Shown here: positions 53,178 through 63,173 of the stretch, in pieces
Layout: each line of letters opens with the position of its first letter
Position numbering within the stretch: position 1 is the stretch's first letter
Assembly (NCBI RefSeq): GCF_001544495.1
Contig: NZ_FCNZ02000005.1
Coordinates: 265,243-329,242 of the forward strand
Source of the DNA: Caballeronia telluris
GTDB taxonomy: Bacteria > Pseudomonadota > Gammaproteobacteria > Burkholderiales > Burkholderiaceae
Direction: 5' to 3'
DNA length: 64,000 bases
Translations under genes and position numbers: made by a program
The notes under the pieces: generated by a model
Seen by the model: only the letters and a program-made list of their open reading frames with translations
Told to the model about the DNA's origin: nothing
Databases searched by the model: none

Positions 53178-55469
53178 ATGAATACACCTGCTCTAGGTTT
53201 TGATCCCGGTCGCACGCGCAACAGCGACGACGGGTTTTCCGCAGCGGAACTGTGGAGGCTCATCGTCGACAACGTTGGGCTCGTGATTCTGATCATCGTG
53301 CTGGTGACCGGCTCCGCGACTCTTTACGCGTATCTCGCCACGCCGAGCTTCTCGGCGGACGCGCTCGTCAAAGTCGACTACCCGAACCCGAACGTGCTCG
53401 GCGTCAATTCGCAGACGCAGCAGCAGATGGTCCCGTCCACGCTGCCCACCGACGCCGAAATCCAGATCATCCAGAGCCGGACCGTGCTCTTGCCGGTCAT
53501 CAAGAAGTACAAGCAGGACATTCTCGTCACGCCGCATCAGGTGCCGTTCTTTGGACGCGTCTCGTCGCTGTTCGCGACGCAAGGCGATCCGATGCCGGCC
53601 ATCTTCGGGCTGAAGTCGTTTGCGTGGGGCGGCGAGGATGTCGCGATCGACTCGCTTCAGGTACCGGGACGCCTGCAGAACAAGGAACTGACGCTGCGCG
53701 TCCTGCCGGGCAACGCCTACCAGTTGATGGACCATGACGGCAATGCGCTGCTGCACGGCACGGTCGGCCAGGTCGCGAGCGCGGACGGCATCTCGATCCT
53801 CGTCAGCCATCTGGCGGCACGCCCCGACACCGAATTCGCCGTGACTCGCTTTAGCGAATACAAGGCCGTCGAGCGCTTCCTGAAGAAGCTTAAGGTGCAG
53901 GAGTCGGCGAAGGACTCGGGCGTCGTCCAGATCCTCTACGAAAACGACGATCCCAAGCTCGCGCAACTGATCACCAACGCGATCGCGCAAACCTACATTG
54001 CCGCTCACATCGACCAGCATCGTCAGGAAGCGAGCGTCACGCGCGACTTCATCATCGGCGAACTGCCCCGTCTCGAATCCGAGCTGAAGCGTGCCGAGTC
54101 CGAACTCAGCAAGTACCGCACGGATGCAAGCTCGATGACGCCCGGCACCGAAGCAGCGTCGTATCTTCAAGGCAGCCTCGATCTCGAGAAGCAGATTGCG
54201 GCGCTCAAGATGCAGCGTCAGCAGGTCGCGAGCCGCTTCATGCCGTCGAGCCGCGAAGTGCGCACGATCGACGATCAGATCACCACGCTTACCGCGCAGA
54301 AGGAAGCGTTCGACAAGCGCTTCAGCGGCTTGCCCGTTTCCGAGCGCAAGTCGGCCGATCTGACGCGCGATGCCAAGGTCGCCGAGGACATCTATGTCGC
54401 AATGCGCGAAAAGGCGAGCGAGCTTGCCGTGACGCGCGCAGGCACGATCGGCAACGTGCATGTCATCGATACGGCCGTGTTCCCGACGGAACCGGCGAAG
54501 CCCAAGCGCCTCATCGTGATCGCGGCGGGCGGTGCCGCCGGTGTGGTCCTGAGCGTGCTCTTCGTGTTCTTCCGCAACCAGCTTTCGCGCAATGTCGAAA
54601 GTCCGCACGTCGTCGAACGCCATCTCAACCTGCCGGTTCTGGGCGCGGTGATGTACAGCAACGAACAGGCGCGTCTGGACCGTTCTGCAACGCCTGCATC
54701 GCTCTTGCCCGGCAAGGTGCGAGGCGCCGACGAGCCCGCGCTCGCCAACGGGGCGTCGCACGATGGCAATGGCGCCAATTTCCTGCTCTCGGACGACGGT
54801 CCCGACGACATGGCCGTGGAAACGTTGCGAGCCGTGCGCGCTTCGCTGATGATCGACATCGAGCGCGCAAGGAACAACATTCTGGCCGTCGCGGGCGCGA
54901 CGCCCGGTACGGGCAAGACGTTCGTCGCATCGAACCTCGCGGCACTGCATGCACAGTCGGGCAAGCGCGTGCTTCTGATCGATGGCGATCTGCGCCGCGG
55001 CCGCATGGCCTCGATCTTCGGACAGTCGCGCCAGAGCGGTCTCGCCGAAGTGCTCGCCGGCCAGCTCGAAGCGGACGACGCGATCCGCGCATCCGATGTG
55101 CCGGGTCTCTCGATCATCACGGCTGGACGCTTCCCGCCGAATCCGTCGAAGTTGCTCTCGACGACTCGCCTGCCGCTGCTGCTCGAATACCTGAGCCCGC
55201 AGTACGACCTCATCATCATCGACACGCCTGCTGTCCTCGCGGTCAGCGACGCGAACATGATCGCGAGCAACGCGGGCACCACGGTCGTCGTGGTACGCCC
55301 GAGCGCGCAAAGCGAAAGCGAGCTGGAACAGGCGATCAAGCGTCTCGATCTCACTGGCGCACGCATCTCCGGCGTGATCTTCAACGCCGTGCCGAAGCGT
55401 CGCAGCGAGAAGCGCACGTACGCCTACGCGAGCGCGTATGCGCCCAACGTCACGCAGCGCGACGCCTGA
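53178..55469 (+). CDS. wzc: polysaccharide co-polymerase and BY-kinase (Wzc type)
   Basis: The 763-residue protein has an N-terminal Wzz domain with membrane helices near residues 34-54 and 443-463. A Gln/Lys-rich coiled-coil region follows (about 270-400), then a kinase domain with Walker A GATPGTGKT (about 573-581), Walker A' LLIDGDLR (about 599-606) and Walker B LIIIDTPA (about 678-685). The tail has only three Tyr residues (748, 750, 754), fewer than the first Wzc. It should control polymer length and export. It is clearly diverged from the BY-kinase at 8516-10735. The gene has a 300-base leader with the EPS motif. Confidence 0.93.
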   Translation: MNTPALGFDPGRTRNSDDGFSAAELWRLIVDNVGLVILIIVLVTGSATLYAYLATPSFSADALVKVDYPNPNVLGVNSQTQQQMVPSTLPTDAEIQIIQSRTVLLPVIKKYKQDILVTPHQVPFFGRVSSLFATQGDPMPAIFGLKSFAWGGEDVAIDSLQVPGRLQNKELTLRVLPGNAYQLMDHDGNALLHGTVGQVASADGISILVSHLAARPDTEFAVTRFSEYKAVERFLKKLKVQESAKDSGVVQILYENDDPKLAQLITNAIAQTYIAAHIDQHRQEASVTRDFIIGELPRLESELKRAESELSKYRTDASSMTPGTEAASYLQGSLDLEKQIAALKMQRQQVASRFMPSSREVRTIDDQITTLTAQKEAFDKRFSGLPVSERKSADLTRDAKVAEDIYVAMREKASELAVTRAGTIGNVHVIDTAVFPTEPAKPKRLIVIAAGGAAGVVLSVLFVFFRNQLSRNVESPHVVERHLNLPVLGAVMYSNEQARLDRSATPASLLPGKVRGADEPALANGASHDGNGANFLLSDDGPDDMAVETLRAVRASLMIDIERARNNILAVAGATPGTGKTFVASNLAALHAQSGKRVLLIDGDLRRGRMASIFGQSRQSGLAEVLAGQLEADDAIRASDVPGLSIITAGRFPPNPSKLLSTTRLPLLLEYLSPQYDLIIIDTPAVLAVSDANMIASNAGTTVVVVRPSAQSESELEQAIKRLDLTGARISGVIFNAVPKRRSEKRTYAYASAYAPNVTQRDA

Positions 55470-55687
55470 CGTCGACCGCCTCATGTGAAGCGACGGCCCT
55501 GCCGAAGCACCACCTTGCAACGCAAGCCGTGGATGCTTCGCGCAGGACCTCGATCGCGAATGGACGAACCGGGCCTCACGCCCCTCCGCTCACGCGGGTC
55601 TTCGTCACTTTCGCGGCGCTCGTCCGCACCGGTCGAGCGTTGCCGCTTCAAATCCCCCAAAGCAGCGCCATACACAAGGAAGCCACG

Positions 55688-57337
55688 ATGCCAGCGGTCT
55701 TCACCTCGCACGCCCTGTCACGCTCCGGCCGGCTGGCCGGAGTCATCGCGTTCGCCGCGCTAGCCAGCACCGCGCAGTCCGCCTTCGCCGCCGATGCCGC
55801 GATGCGCGTGCTGAACGCCCCGGGGTCGCTCATCATGGAGGGTCCCGGCACGAAACGGGTCGACATCCAGGTCGCGCCGCAAGCCGGTGCGGGCACGAAC
55901 CTCGTCGCGACGCTGTATCGATACGATGAGGACGGCAAGCCGTCGGACACGCCGGTGACGACTTATCAGGCGTCGGCGAGCGGAGGGAAAGCTTCATTCA
56001 ACGTCGCGATTCCGGCCTACGGGCTTTATCTGCTCGACACGAAACTGCAATCGGCGGGCGGTTCCGGCGCCGAACTGAAGATCAACATGGCGGCGATCAC
56101 GGCGGGTGGCGCCGGATTCACCGACGCCGGCGTCATTACGCACTTCGGACAGCACAAGGGCAATCCGGCTGTCGTGCTGCCGCTCGTCAAGAAGGCGGGT
56201 TTCAACTGGATCCGCGATGAGCTGTACTGGAGCGAAGTCGAAAAGACGGCGGGCAACTTCAGCTTTCCCGCCGACTACACCAACTATGTCACGCAGGCCG
56301 CCAAGCTCAACCTCAAGCCGCTGATCATTCTCGATTACAGCAACCGCAAGGCGTATCCGAACCTTCTCAAGGGGCCGCAAGGTTTTCCGGTGAACCAGCA
56401 GGAACGCGATCTTTTTGTACGCTATGCGCAAAAGCTCGTCGGCATGTACGGCAAGCAGGTGAAGCACTGGGAAGTCTGGAACGAGCCCGCCTTCGGCAAA
56501 GTCACCTACGAAAACTACGCGGCGTTGCTGAAGGATGTCTATCCCGCGATCAAGAAGGTGAGCCCCGACTCGACCGTCATCTCCTGCGGCGGCGGCGGCG
56601 CAGGCGGCGGCCCCGGCGGCGACTGCATCGTGGCGCTGATCAAGGCGGGCGTCCTCGACTATCAGGACGGTTTCAGCATCCATCCGTACATGTCGCCGCA
56701 CGACCCGGACTCCGGCTATCCGGCAAAAGGCGCGCCCGTCAATCCAGTGAACATTCCCAACGTCTGGCCTCATCTTGCGCGCATGATGAATGCAAACCCC
56801 AGGGAGGGCCACGGCAAGCTGAAGGTGTGGATCACGGAAATCGGCTGGCCGTCGAGCCCGCAATCGGCCGGCCTCAGCGAGCCTTCGCAAGCGGCGAATA
56901 TCGCGCGCACCTATTTGCTCTCGCGCCGCTATGATGAAGCAACGGAGGGCGTGTTCTGGTATGACTTCGTCGACGACGGCGTCGATCCGAACAACAAGGA
57001 GTCGAACTTCGGGATGCTGCGCGCGGACCTGACGCCGAAGCCCGCTTACGTGGCCGCGTCCGTCGTCATGAAGACGCTCGGCGCGAGAAAGTGGGCGCGC
57101 GCGCTGATCGACAGCCGCGACGTGAAGGTCTATCAGTATGGAACGGATAATCCGGTCTACGTCGGCTGGCAAACCGGTTCGAGCGAGAATGCGGCATCGG
57201 TGCAGATTCCGCCGGGCAAGTACACGCAGCGGGACTGGCAGGGCGCCACCTCGACCGTCACGGTCCCGAGCGGCGGATTTCAGTGGCAACTCGGCGCGCT
57301 GCCGAAGTACCTGACTCCGGCGGGGCAGTCGAATTGA
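55688..57337 (+). CDS. secreted glycosidase, GH39-like (clan GH-A)
   Basis: The 549-residue protein has a Sec signal peptide (ending SAFAADA) and an N-terminal beta domain (about 35-145). The TIM-barrel part has HWEVWNEPAFG near residue 260 (acid/base Glu) and VWITEIGWPSSP near 380 (nucleophile Glu). A C-terminal beta domain completes it. It resembles GH39-type enzymes encoded in EPS operons such as pslG, which trim or release polymer. AAGGAAG precedes the ATG. It lies 218 bases after wzc and probably shares its transcript. Confidence 0.83.
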   Translation: MPAVFTSHALSRSGRLAGVIAFAALASTAQSAFAADAAMRVLNAPGSLIMEGPGTKRVDIQVAPQAGAGTNLVATLYRYDEDGKPSDTPVTTYQASASGGKASFNVAIPAYGLYLLDTKLQSAGGSGAELKINMAAITAGGAGFTDAGVITHFGQHKGNPAVVLPLVKKAGFNWIRDELYWSEVEKTAGNFSFPADYTNYVTQAAKLNLKPLIILDYSNRKAYPNLLKGPQGFPVNQQERDLFVRYAQKLVGMYGKQVKHWEVWNEPAFGKVTYENYAALLKDVYPAIKKVSPDSTVISCGGGGAGGGPGGDCIVALIKAGVLDYQDGFSIHPYMSPHDPDSGYPAKGAPVNPVNIPNVWPHLARMMNANPREGHGKLKVWITEIGWPSSPQSAGLSEPSQAANIARTYLLSRRYDEATEGVFWYDFVDDGVDPNNKESNFGMLRADLTPKPAYVAASVVMKTLGARKWARALIDSRDVKVYQYGTDNPVYVGWQTGSSENAASVQIPPGKYTQRDWQGATSTVTVPSGGFQWQLGALPKYLTPAGQSN

Positions 57338-57515
57338 GCGCCTGAGCGTTGAGCGGGCGAGAACGAAAGTAAGGGATGTGATCTAGAATAGACCCTCTTA
57401 GCGCTTACTTAACGTTTGTTGAGGGCTCGCCCAAATTTGCTCAACCCGGCAGCGTCGACTCGATGTCGATCGATCCTAGCCCAGAATCGATGGCCCGTTG
57501 AGCCGGAGGTATTCG

Positions 57516-57905
57516 ATGACAACTCAGCAAGAAGCTTTGAACAAACGAGATCTGTATCGCACGTTCGCATACGGGCCGATGGAAGGCGTCGTGTTCGTCC
57601 TGGCGCCGAGCCGCGATCACGCGTCGCGCAAGATCCGCAATACGCTCGCCATTTTGTACGGCGCGCCGCCGCATGAAGTCGAATTCGACACGCCTGCGTC
57701 GTATGACGAACTCGTGAAGGCCGGCATCAGCACGGACGAAGAGTTGCGCATCTTCGAAACGGCGCGCGCCGGAGACAAGGTGGTGAGCTGGGCCATTGCA
57801 CCGCTCTTCTTGACCAACGACCGTGCGCTGCTCGGCAAATGGGCCGAGCTCTACGCAGGCATGGCGACGCAAGAAGCACGCGATCTCATCCAGCGGGCGC
57901 GCTAG
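57516..57905 (+). CDS. hypothetical protein, 129 residues
   Basis: The 129-residue soluble protein contains RTFAYGPMEGVVFVLAPSRDHASRKIRNTLA near its N-terminus and is otherwise alpha-helical and acidic. GGAGG lies seven bases before the ATG, and codon use is typical of the region, so the gene is likely real. I do not recognise a family. It stands alone between the glycosidase gene and the converging phosphodiesterase pseudogene, and no functional link is evident. Confidence 0.65.
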   Translation: MTTQQEALNKRDLYRTFAYGPMEGVVFVLAPSRDHASRKIRNTLAILYGAPPHEVEFDTPASYDELVKAGISTDEELRIFETARAGDKVVSWAIAPLFLTNDRALLGKWAELYAGMATQEARDLIQRAR

Positions 57906-57988
57906 GCGCACGCATTCGTTTCGCTCAAACGGCCGACGCAAGCGGCCGCCCGGCCGCCTGCATGGCGCGTCGATCGTCTCCCGCAGAC

Positions 57989-59629
57989 TCAGAAGCCCAG
58001 CCCCGGCAGTACCTGCGTGCCCTCCGCCGCAACCGACTGCAACAAGCCCGGATTCACGTTCAATGACTTGAGTATCGTCGGCGCGACCTGCGTCGTACTC
58101 ACGGTCGTCGCGTTCGTCGCCGCCTTCAGACCGGGATACGCGACGAGCAGGCCCAGGTGGCTGTCGTCGGGCGCGTTGCCTCCGTGTTCCGCGTCCTTCG
58201 ACTTGCTGCTCGTATAGATCACACCCGGATTCGGCTGCACGATGATGTCAGGCGTGCGGCCCTGCGCGGGATCGCCAAACTTCGCCGTGAGCGCGGCTCC
58301 GGAAAGAATCGATGCTTGCGCGCCGTCCGCGCAGATGCCCGTCTTAGTGCAGCCGAGGTTCGCCTGCAGCGTGGCGACCGCGCTCGTCGTTTGCGAAGGA
58401 TCGCGCAACCAGATCAGCCCGACGTCGTCGCTCTGTTCGAAGCCGGTGCCGACCAACCCCGATCCGTCGTTCAGGCTGCCAGTCTTCGTCGCGGCCTGGC
58501 CGTAGTTGCCCTTCGGATCGAGATAATTGTTCGCCTGCAGGAGCGCAGCGAGCGTGTCGCCGTTCTTCACGAGCTTCGTATGATCGGCAGGCGACTGGCC
58601 GTGCTTCGAGGTCACGATGAACACCGTCGAAGCGAACAGGTTCTTCGCCTTGAGCTCCGCCACCATCTTGCCGATCGCCCCGTCGACATACGTGATCGCG
58701 CCCGCGACCTGCGGGCCCGGCGTGAACTGGGCGTCGGTGTAGCCGCCACCGCTCGCGTTCGTCGCCTTCTGCGCGACGCTCAGCGTCTGAAAGTTGGTAC
58801 CGAAGACGGTCGGCACGGCGACGCTCTACGCCCCGGTCGAATCCTTGCCGTCGATCTGGTTGACGATCGCCTGCACGTGCAGATTGTCGAAGAGCTCTGT
58901 GTGCGTGTACACGTCTGTGTAGTCGGATTGCGTCGCGGGGTCGATCGAGTTGATCTCGGTGCGCGCCAGATCGTCGACGCCCTTGCCCGATGGCCCGTTG
59001 ACCCAGTCATAGCCCCACGCGTGCTTGTCGGCCCACGCAGTTCGCGCATTCGCCACCTGCTGCTTGACCACTTCGAATACCGTATTCGTCTTGATGTAGT
59101 TATGCGGATACACCGGCGTGCAGACGCCGTTCACCTTCGCATTCGGGATCGCCTGGGGGTTGAACGCGCCGCCGCCGTCGAGGTGCGTGAGCGCGCCGCC
59201 GTTCATCCCGTCGATACCGGTGGTCTCATCGAACACCACGTTCCAGCCTTGCGCGCCGTTGCATTGCGTGTCGCTCGGAGCGTAGAGCGTGCGGTCGTAG
59301 GAGACGTCGTAGAAGAGCCCCGCTGATTTCGGCGAGCCGCCCGTGAGCAGCGCGGCAAGTCCCGGGAACGAATCGGAGAGTCCCGGTGTGAATGCGTTCG
59401 TGTAGGTCACGCCGTTGTTCGCGAGCGCCGCGATGTTCGGGCACGTCTTGGCCGCGACACAGTTCGCCAGGTCCTGCTGATGCAATCCGTCGATGCTGAC
59501 AAGCAGCACGTGCTGCGCGCCGGCTATGGCGTTCGCAGGCGTATCGTTGTGATTCGACCCGCCGCACGCGGCAAGCGTCAGCGCGGCAATCAAACTTAAG
59601 GCGGGTGCAGCGTGGGATCGCACGTTCAC
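57989..59629 (-). pseudogene. secreted alkaline-phosphatase-superfamily phosphodiesterase, split by an in-frame stop
   Basis: A GTG at 59629 with GGAG seven bases upstream starts a lipoprotein signal (LSLIAALTLAACGG). The chain continues with HVLLVSIDGLHQQDL, the metal-binding start of nucleotide pyrophosphatase/phosphodiesterases. Reading stops at a TAG at 58826-58828, after GKDSTGA. In the same frame, without any shift, the protein resumes as SVAVPTVFGTNFQTLSVAQ and keeps family features (FIVTSKHGQSP, KDAEHGGNAPDDSHLG) to the end at 57989. One base change would restore a protein of about 546 residues. It is either a recent nonsense mutation or a sequence error. A GTG at 58816 could in principle restart translation, but without export. 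Confidence 0.8.
58826..58828 (-). other. in-frame amber codon interrupting the phosphodiesterase
   Basis: The minus-strand codon TAG follows GCG and precedes AGC GTC GCC GTG CCG in the same frame. A C-to-T change from CAG or a single change from TCG, TGG, GAG, AAG or TAC would explain it. No other stop occurs in the frame between 59629 and the natural end. Confidence 0.85.
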
Positions 59630-59801
59630 TATCGGTCTCCAGTATCTTCGACTACGTTGAGTGGTCAAAACTGGGCAACAGTGTGCGTGGTGCGCGAGTC
59701 ACACGCGTTACGGGAACATTGCGACCGCTTTCCCGGCCGTTACACTCGATTTACGCTAAAGGCCAAGCGTAAGCAGGTGCTGTGAATGGACGCGTAATAC
59801 C

Positions 59802-59836
59802 AAAGAAAAAGCCCGCGAGCCGTGAATCTCGCGGGC
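59802..59836 (-). terminator. rho-independent terminator of oxc
   Basis: On the minus strand GCCCGCGAG, an eight-base loop and CTCGCGGGC form a nine-base-pair stem followed by TTTTTCTTT. It lies about 40 bases past the oxc stop. Confidence 0.92.
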
Positions 59837-59877
59837 CATCCGGTCATGTGAGCGCGAGCCTTGGCCCGCGCCGTCAA

Positions 59878-61617
59878 TCACTTCTTCATGGCCGCGCTTT
59901 GCGGATTCAGGTTCGTGAGACGTCCGCTTTCCGTGCCGGCGGCTTCGTCGATCACGGCGTTGATGAGCGTCGGCTTGCCCGATGCAATCGCTTCCTTCAG
60001 CGCCTTCGTCAGTTCATCCGGCGTCGTCGCGTGGTGGCCGATGCCGCCGAACGCTTCGATCATCTTGTCGTAGCGCGCGTTCTTCACGAACACCGTCGGC
60101 GCGACGTCCTTGCCGCCAGTCGGGTTCACGTCGGTGCCGCGATACACGCCGTTGTTGTTGAAGACGATCGTGCAGACCGGCAGGTCATAGCGGCAGATCG
60201 TTTCCAGCTCCATGCCGCTGAAGCCGAACGCGCTGTCGCCTTCGATCGCGACCACTTGCTTGCCGCTCGTCACCGCTGCGCCGATCGCGAAGCCCATGCC
60301 GATGCCCATGATGCCCCACGTGCCCGAGTCGAAGCGCTTGCGCGGCTGGTACATGTCGATGATGCTGCGCGCGTAGTCCAGCGTGTTCGCGCCTTCGTTC
60401 ACGACGTTGATGTCCGGATGCTCCTTCAGCACGTCGCGGATCGCGCGCAGGGCGCTGTGGAAATTCATCGGCGACGGATTCTTGTCGAGCGTCGCGGCCA
60501 TCTTCGCGAGGTTCTTGCTCTTGCGCTCGTTGATCGCGTCGGTCCATTCGGCGGACGGCTTCGGGAAGCTCGCGTCGATGCCGCCCAGAAGCGCTGACAC
60601 GCACGAACCAATATCGCCGATCACCGGCGCTGCAATCGCGACGTTGCTGTCGATCTCGGTCGGCGAGATGTCGATCTGCACGAACTTCTTCGGAGCGCCC
60701 CAGGTCTTGCCCTTGCCATGCGAGAGCAGCCAGTTCAGGCGCGCGCCGATCAGCACGACGACATCCGCTTCCGCCAGCACGAACGAGCGCGCCGCCGAGG
60801 CCGACTGCGCATGCGTGTCGGGCAGCAGGCCCTTTGCCATCGACATCGGCAGATACGGAATGCCCGTCTGCTCGACCAGCGCGCGGATCTCGTCGTCGGC
60901 CTGCGCGTAGGCTGCGCCCTTGCCGAGCAGGATCAGCGGACGCTTCGCGCCCTTCAGCACGTCGAGTGCGCGCTTGACCGATTCCGGTCCGGGGAACTGC
61001 GCCGGCGCCGCATCGATGACGCGGATGAGCGACTGCTGCGCCTTCACCGCGTCGATGGTCTGCGCGAGCAGTTTCGCCGGCAGGTCCAGATACACGCCGC
61101 CAGGACGGCCCGACACGGCGGCGCGAATCGCACGCGCCACGCCCACGCCGATGTCCTCTGCATGCAGCACGCGATACGCGGCCTTGGCATAAGGCTTCGC
61201 GGCGTTCAGCTGATCCATCTCTTCGTAATCGCCCTGCTGCAAATCGACGATCTCACGCTCGCTCGACCCGCTGATGAGGATCATCGGGAAGCAGTTGGTG
61301 GTCGCGTTCGCCAGCGCGGTCAGACCGTTCAGGAAACCCGGCGCCGACACCGTCAGGCATATGCCGGGCTTTTTCGTCATATAGCCGGCGATCGCCGCGG
61401 CGTTGCCCGCGTGCTGCTCGTGGCGGAAACCGATGAAGCGCATGCCCTCGGCTTGCGCGAGGCGCGCCAGGTCGGTGATCGGAATGCCGACCAGACCGAA
61501 AATCGTGTCGATGTCGTTCAGTTTCAGCGCATCGATGACGAGATGGAACCCGTCCGTTTGCTTCTGCGTGTCTTCCGCCTGCGCGGCCTGCGGGGTGATC
61601 TCAAGCACATCTGCCAT
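59878..61617 (-). CDS. oxc: oxalyl-CoA decarboxylase
   Basis: This 579-residue thiamine-diphosphate enzyme converts oxalyl-CoA to formyl-CoA and CO2. It has [19 protein letters not shown] near residue 65 (the catalytic Glu of ThDP enzymes) and [19 protein letters not shown] near 117, typical of Oxc. The C-terminal cofactor motif is [18 protein letters not shown] with NNN. It is divergent from frc, which regenerates oxalyl-CoA. A mirrored operator-like site lies 36 bases upstream of its start. Together with frc and the OFA antiporter it forms an oxalate catabolism or acid-response locus. Confidence 0.96.
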   Translation of the reverse strand: MADVLEITPQAAQAEDTQKQTDGFHLVIDALKLNDIDTIFGLVGIPITDLARLAQAEGMRFIGFRHEQHAGNAAAIAGYMTKKPGICLTVSAPGFLNGLTALANATTNCFPMILISGSSEREIVDLQQGDYEEMDQLNAAKPYAKAAYRVLHAEDIGVGVARAIRAAVSGRPGGVYLDLPAKLLAQTIDAVKAQQSLIRVIDAAPAQFPGPESVKRALDVLKGAKRPLILLGKGAAYAQADDEIRALVEQTGIPYLPMSMAKGLLPDTHAQSASAARSFVLAEADVVVLIGARLNWLLSHGKGKTWGAPKKFVQIDISPTEIDSNVAIAAPVIGDIGSCVSALLGGIDASFPKPSAEWTDAINERKSKNLAKMAATLDKNPSPMNFHSALRAIRDVLKEHPDINVVNEGANTLDYARSIIDMYQPRKRFDSGTWGIMGIGMGFAIGAAVTSGKQVVAIEGDSAFGFSGMELETICRYDLPVCTIVFNNNGVYRGTDVNPTGGKDVAPTVFVKNARYDKMIEAFGGIGHHATTPDELTKALKEAIASGKPTLINAVIDEAAGTESGRLTNLNPQSAAMKK

Positions 61618-61652
61618 GACGTCTCCTTGTCGGCGGGTGTTGTTGTCTCGTG

Positions 61653-61667
61653 GTGATATACAGTATT
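61653..61667. promoter_or_regulatory. operator-like site on the oxc side
   Basis: GTGATATACAGTATT contains the small palindrome ATACAGTAT and is an inverted copy (14 of 15 bases) of the site on the frc side. It is 36 bases from the oxc start. The pattern fits operators of GntR-family (FadR-like) regulators, but no such gene is present in the window. Confidence 0.6.
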
Positions 61668-61775
61668 ACAGACACAATATTTATCAAGCTATCACATCCG
61701 TCGTATTTGTCGAGTTTCGAGCGCTACGGGAAACCCTAAGCGGGTTAACGTTGATTATTTGAATACGATGTATGG

Positions 61776-61790
61776 AATATTGTATATCAC
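61776..61790. promoter_or_regulatory. operator-like site on the frc side
   Basis: AATATTGTATATCAC is the inverted partner of the oxc-side site, 108 bases away and 53 bases before the frc ATG. The symmetrical placement between two divergent genes suggests joint control by one regulator. Confidence 0.6.
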
Positions 61791-61842
61791 ACGAAGGTTC
61801 AGGAAGTCCTCATTCAACCAAAGCTGTCAGGAGACAGAAGCC

Positions 61843-63093
61843 ATGACGAAGCCGCTTGAAGGCATCAAGATCATCGATTTCACGCACGTTCAGGCAGGTC
61901 CGGCGTGTACGCAGTTGCTCGCCTGGTTCGGCGCGGACGTGATCAAGGTCGAGCGGCCCGGCGCCGGTGACGTGACGCGTACCCAGTTGCGCGACATTCC
62001 CGATGTCGACGCGCTCTACTTCACCATGCTCAACAGCAACAAGAAGTCCCTCACGCTCGACACCAAGAAGCCGGAAGGCAAGGAAGTGCTCAAGAAGCTG
62101 ATCAAGGAATCGGACGTGCTGGTCGAAAACTTCGGCCCGGGCGCGCTCGACCGGATGGGCTTTTCGTGGGACACGATCCGCGAGCTGAATCCGAAGATGA
62201 TCGTCGCCTCGGTGAAGGGTTTCAGCGACGGCCATCACTACGACGACCTGAAGGTCTATGAAAACGTGGCGCAATGCGCGGGCGGCGCGGCATCGACGAC
62301 GGGCTTCTGGGACGGTCCTCCGACCGTCAGCGCCGCTGCGCTCGGCGACAGCAACACCGGCATGCACCTCGCGATCGGCATCCTGACGGCGCTGATGGGC
62401 CGCCAGAAGACGGGCAAGGGTCAGAAGGTGGCGGTTTCGATGCAGGACAGCGTGCTGAACCTGTGCCGCGTGAAGCTGCGCGACCAGCAGCGCCTCGACC
62501 GCCTCGGTTACCTCGAAGAGTATCCGCAGTATCCGCACGGCACGTTCAGCGACGTCGTACCGCGCGGCGGCAATGCCGGCGGCGGCGGCCAGCCGGGCTG
62601 GGTGCTGAAGTGCAAGGGCTGGGAAACGGACCCGAACGCGTACATCTACTTCACGATCCAGGGCCACGCATGGGCGCCGATCTGCCGCGCGCTCGGCAAG
62701 CCGGAATGGATCGAAGATCCGGAGTACAACACGCCGAAGGCGCGTCAGCCGCACATCTTCGAAATCTTCAAGACCATCGAAGAGTGGCTGGCCGACAAGA
62801 CGAAGTTCGAAGCGGTCGACATCCTGCGCAAGTTCGACATCCCCTGCTCGCCGGTGTTAAGCATGAAGGAACTGGCCGCCGACGAATCGCTGCGCGCGAG
62901 CGGCACGATCGCGGAAGTGCCGCACAAGGAGCGCGGCACGTACCTGACGGTCGGCAGCCCGATCAAGTTCTCGGACCTGAAGCCGGAAATCACGGGTTCG
63001 CCGCTGCTCGGCGAGCACACGGACGAAGTGCTCGCAAGCCTCGGCTACAGCAACGACGAGATCGCGCGTCTGCGCGAGGCACAGGCAGTCTGA
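61843..63093 (+). CDS. frc: formyl-CoA:oxalate CoA-transferase
   Basis: This 416-residue class III CoA-transferase (CaiB/BaiF family) moves CoA from formyl-CoA to oxalate. It has [18 protein letters not shown] at the N-terminus, the catalytic Asp 169 in LGDSNTG, as in the Oxalobacter enzyme, and the glycine loop GGGGQPGW near 259. The ATG at 61843 has CAGGAGA upstream and fits the family start. It is divergent from oxc. A hairpin without U-run follows, then a PAS gene. Confidence 0.96.
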   Translation: MTKPLEGIKIIDFTHVQAGPACTQLLAWFGADVIKVERPGAGDVTRTQLRDIPDVDALYFTMLNSNKKSLTLDTKKPEGKEVLKKLIKESDVLVENFGPGALDRMGFSWDTIRELNPKMIVASVKGFSDGHHYDDLKVYENVAQCAGGAASTTGFWDGPPTVSAAALGDSNTGMHLAIGILTALMGRQKTGKGQKVAVSMQDSVLNLCRVKLRDQQRLDRLGYLEEYPQYPHGTFSDVVPRGGNAGGGGQPGWVLKCKGWETDPNAYIYFTIQGHAWAPICRALGKPEWIEDPEYNTPKARQPHIFEIFKTIEEWLADKTKFEAVDILRKFDIPCSPVLSMKELAADESLRASGTIAEVPHKERGTYLTVGSPIKFSDLKPEITGSPLLGEHTDEVLASLGYSNDEIARLREAQAV

Positions 63094-63102
63094 CGCGGAA
63101 CT

Positions 63103-63134
63103 CGCACCGGCCGGCCAGCATGGCGGCCGGTGCG
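63103..63134 (+). terminator. hairpin after frc
   Basis: CGCACCGGCC and GGCCGGTGCG form a ten-base-pair stem with a 12-base loop, ten bases past the frc stop. No U-run follows; it may attenuate rather than end transcription into the PAS gene. Confidence 0.5.
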
Positions 63135-63173
63135 ATGCATTGAATCGCAGCATCAGAACATGGCGACCCACAT

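Noticed and set aside
57989..59668. Two adjacent phosphodiesterase genes or a frameshift
   Set aside because: The stop and the continuation are in the same frame with no base gained or lost, and the second part lacks a signal peptide and a domain start, so it is one gene with a nonsense codon.
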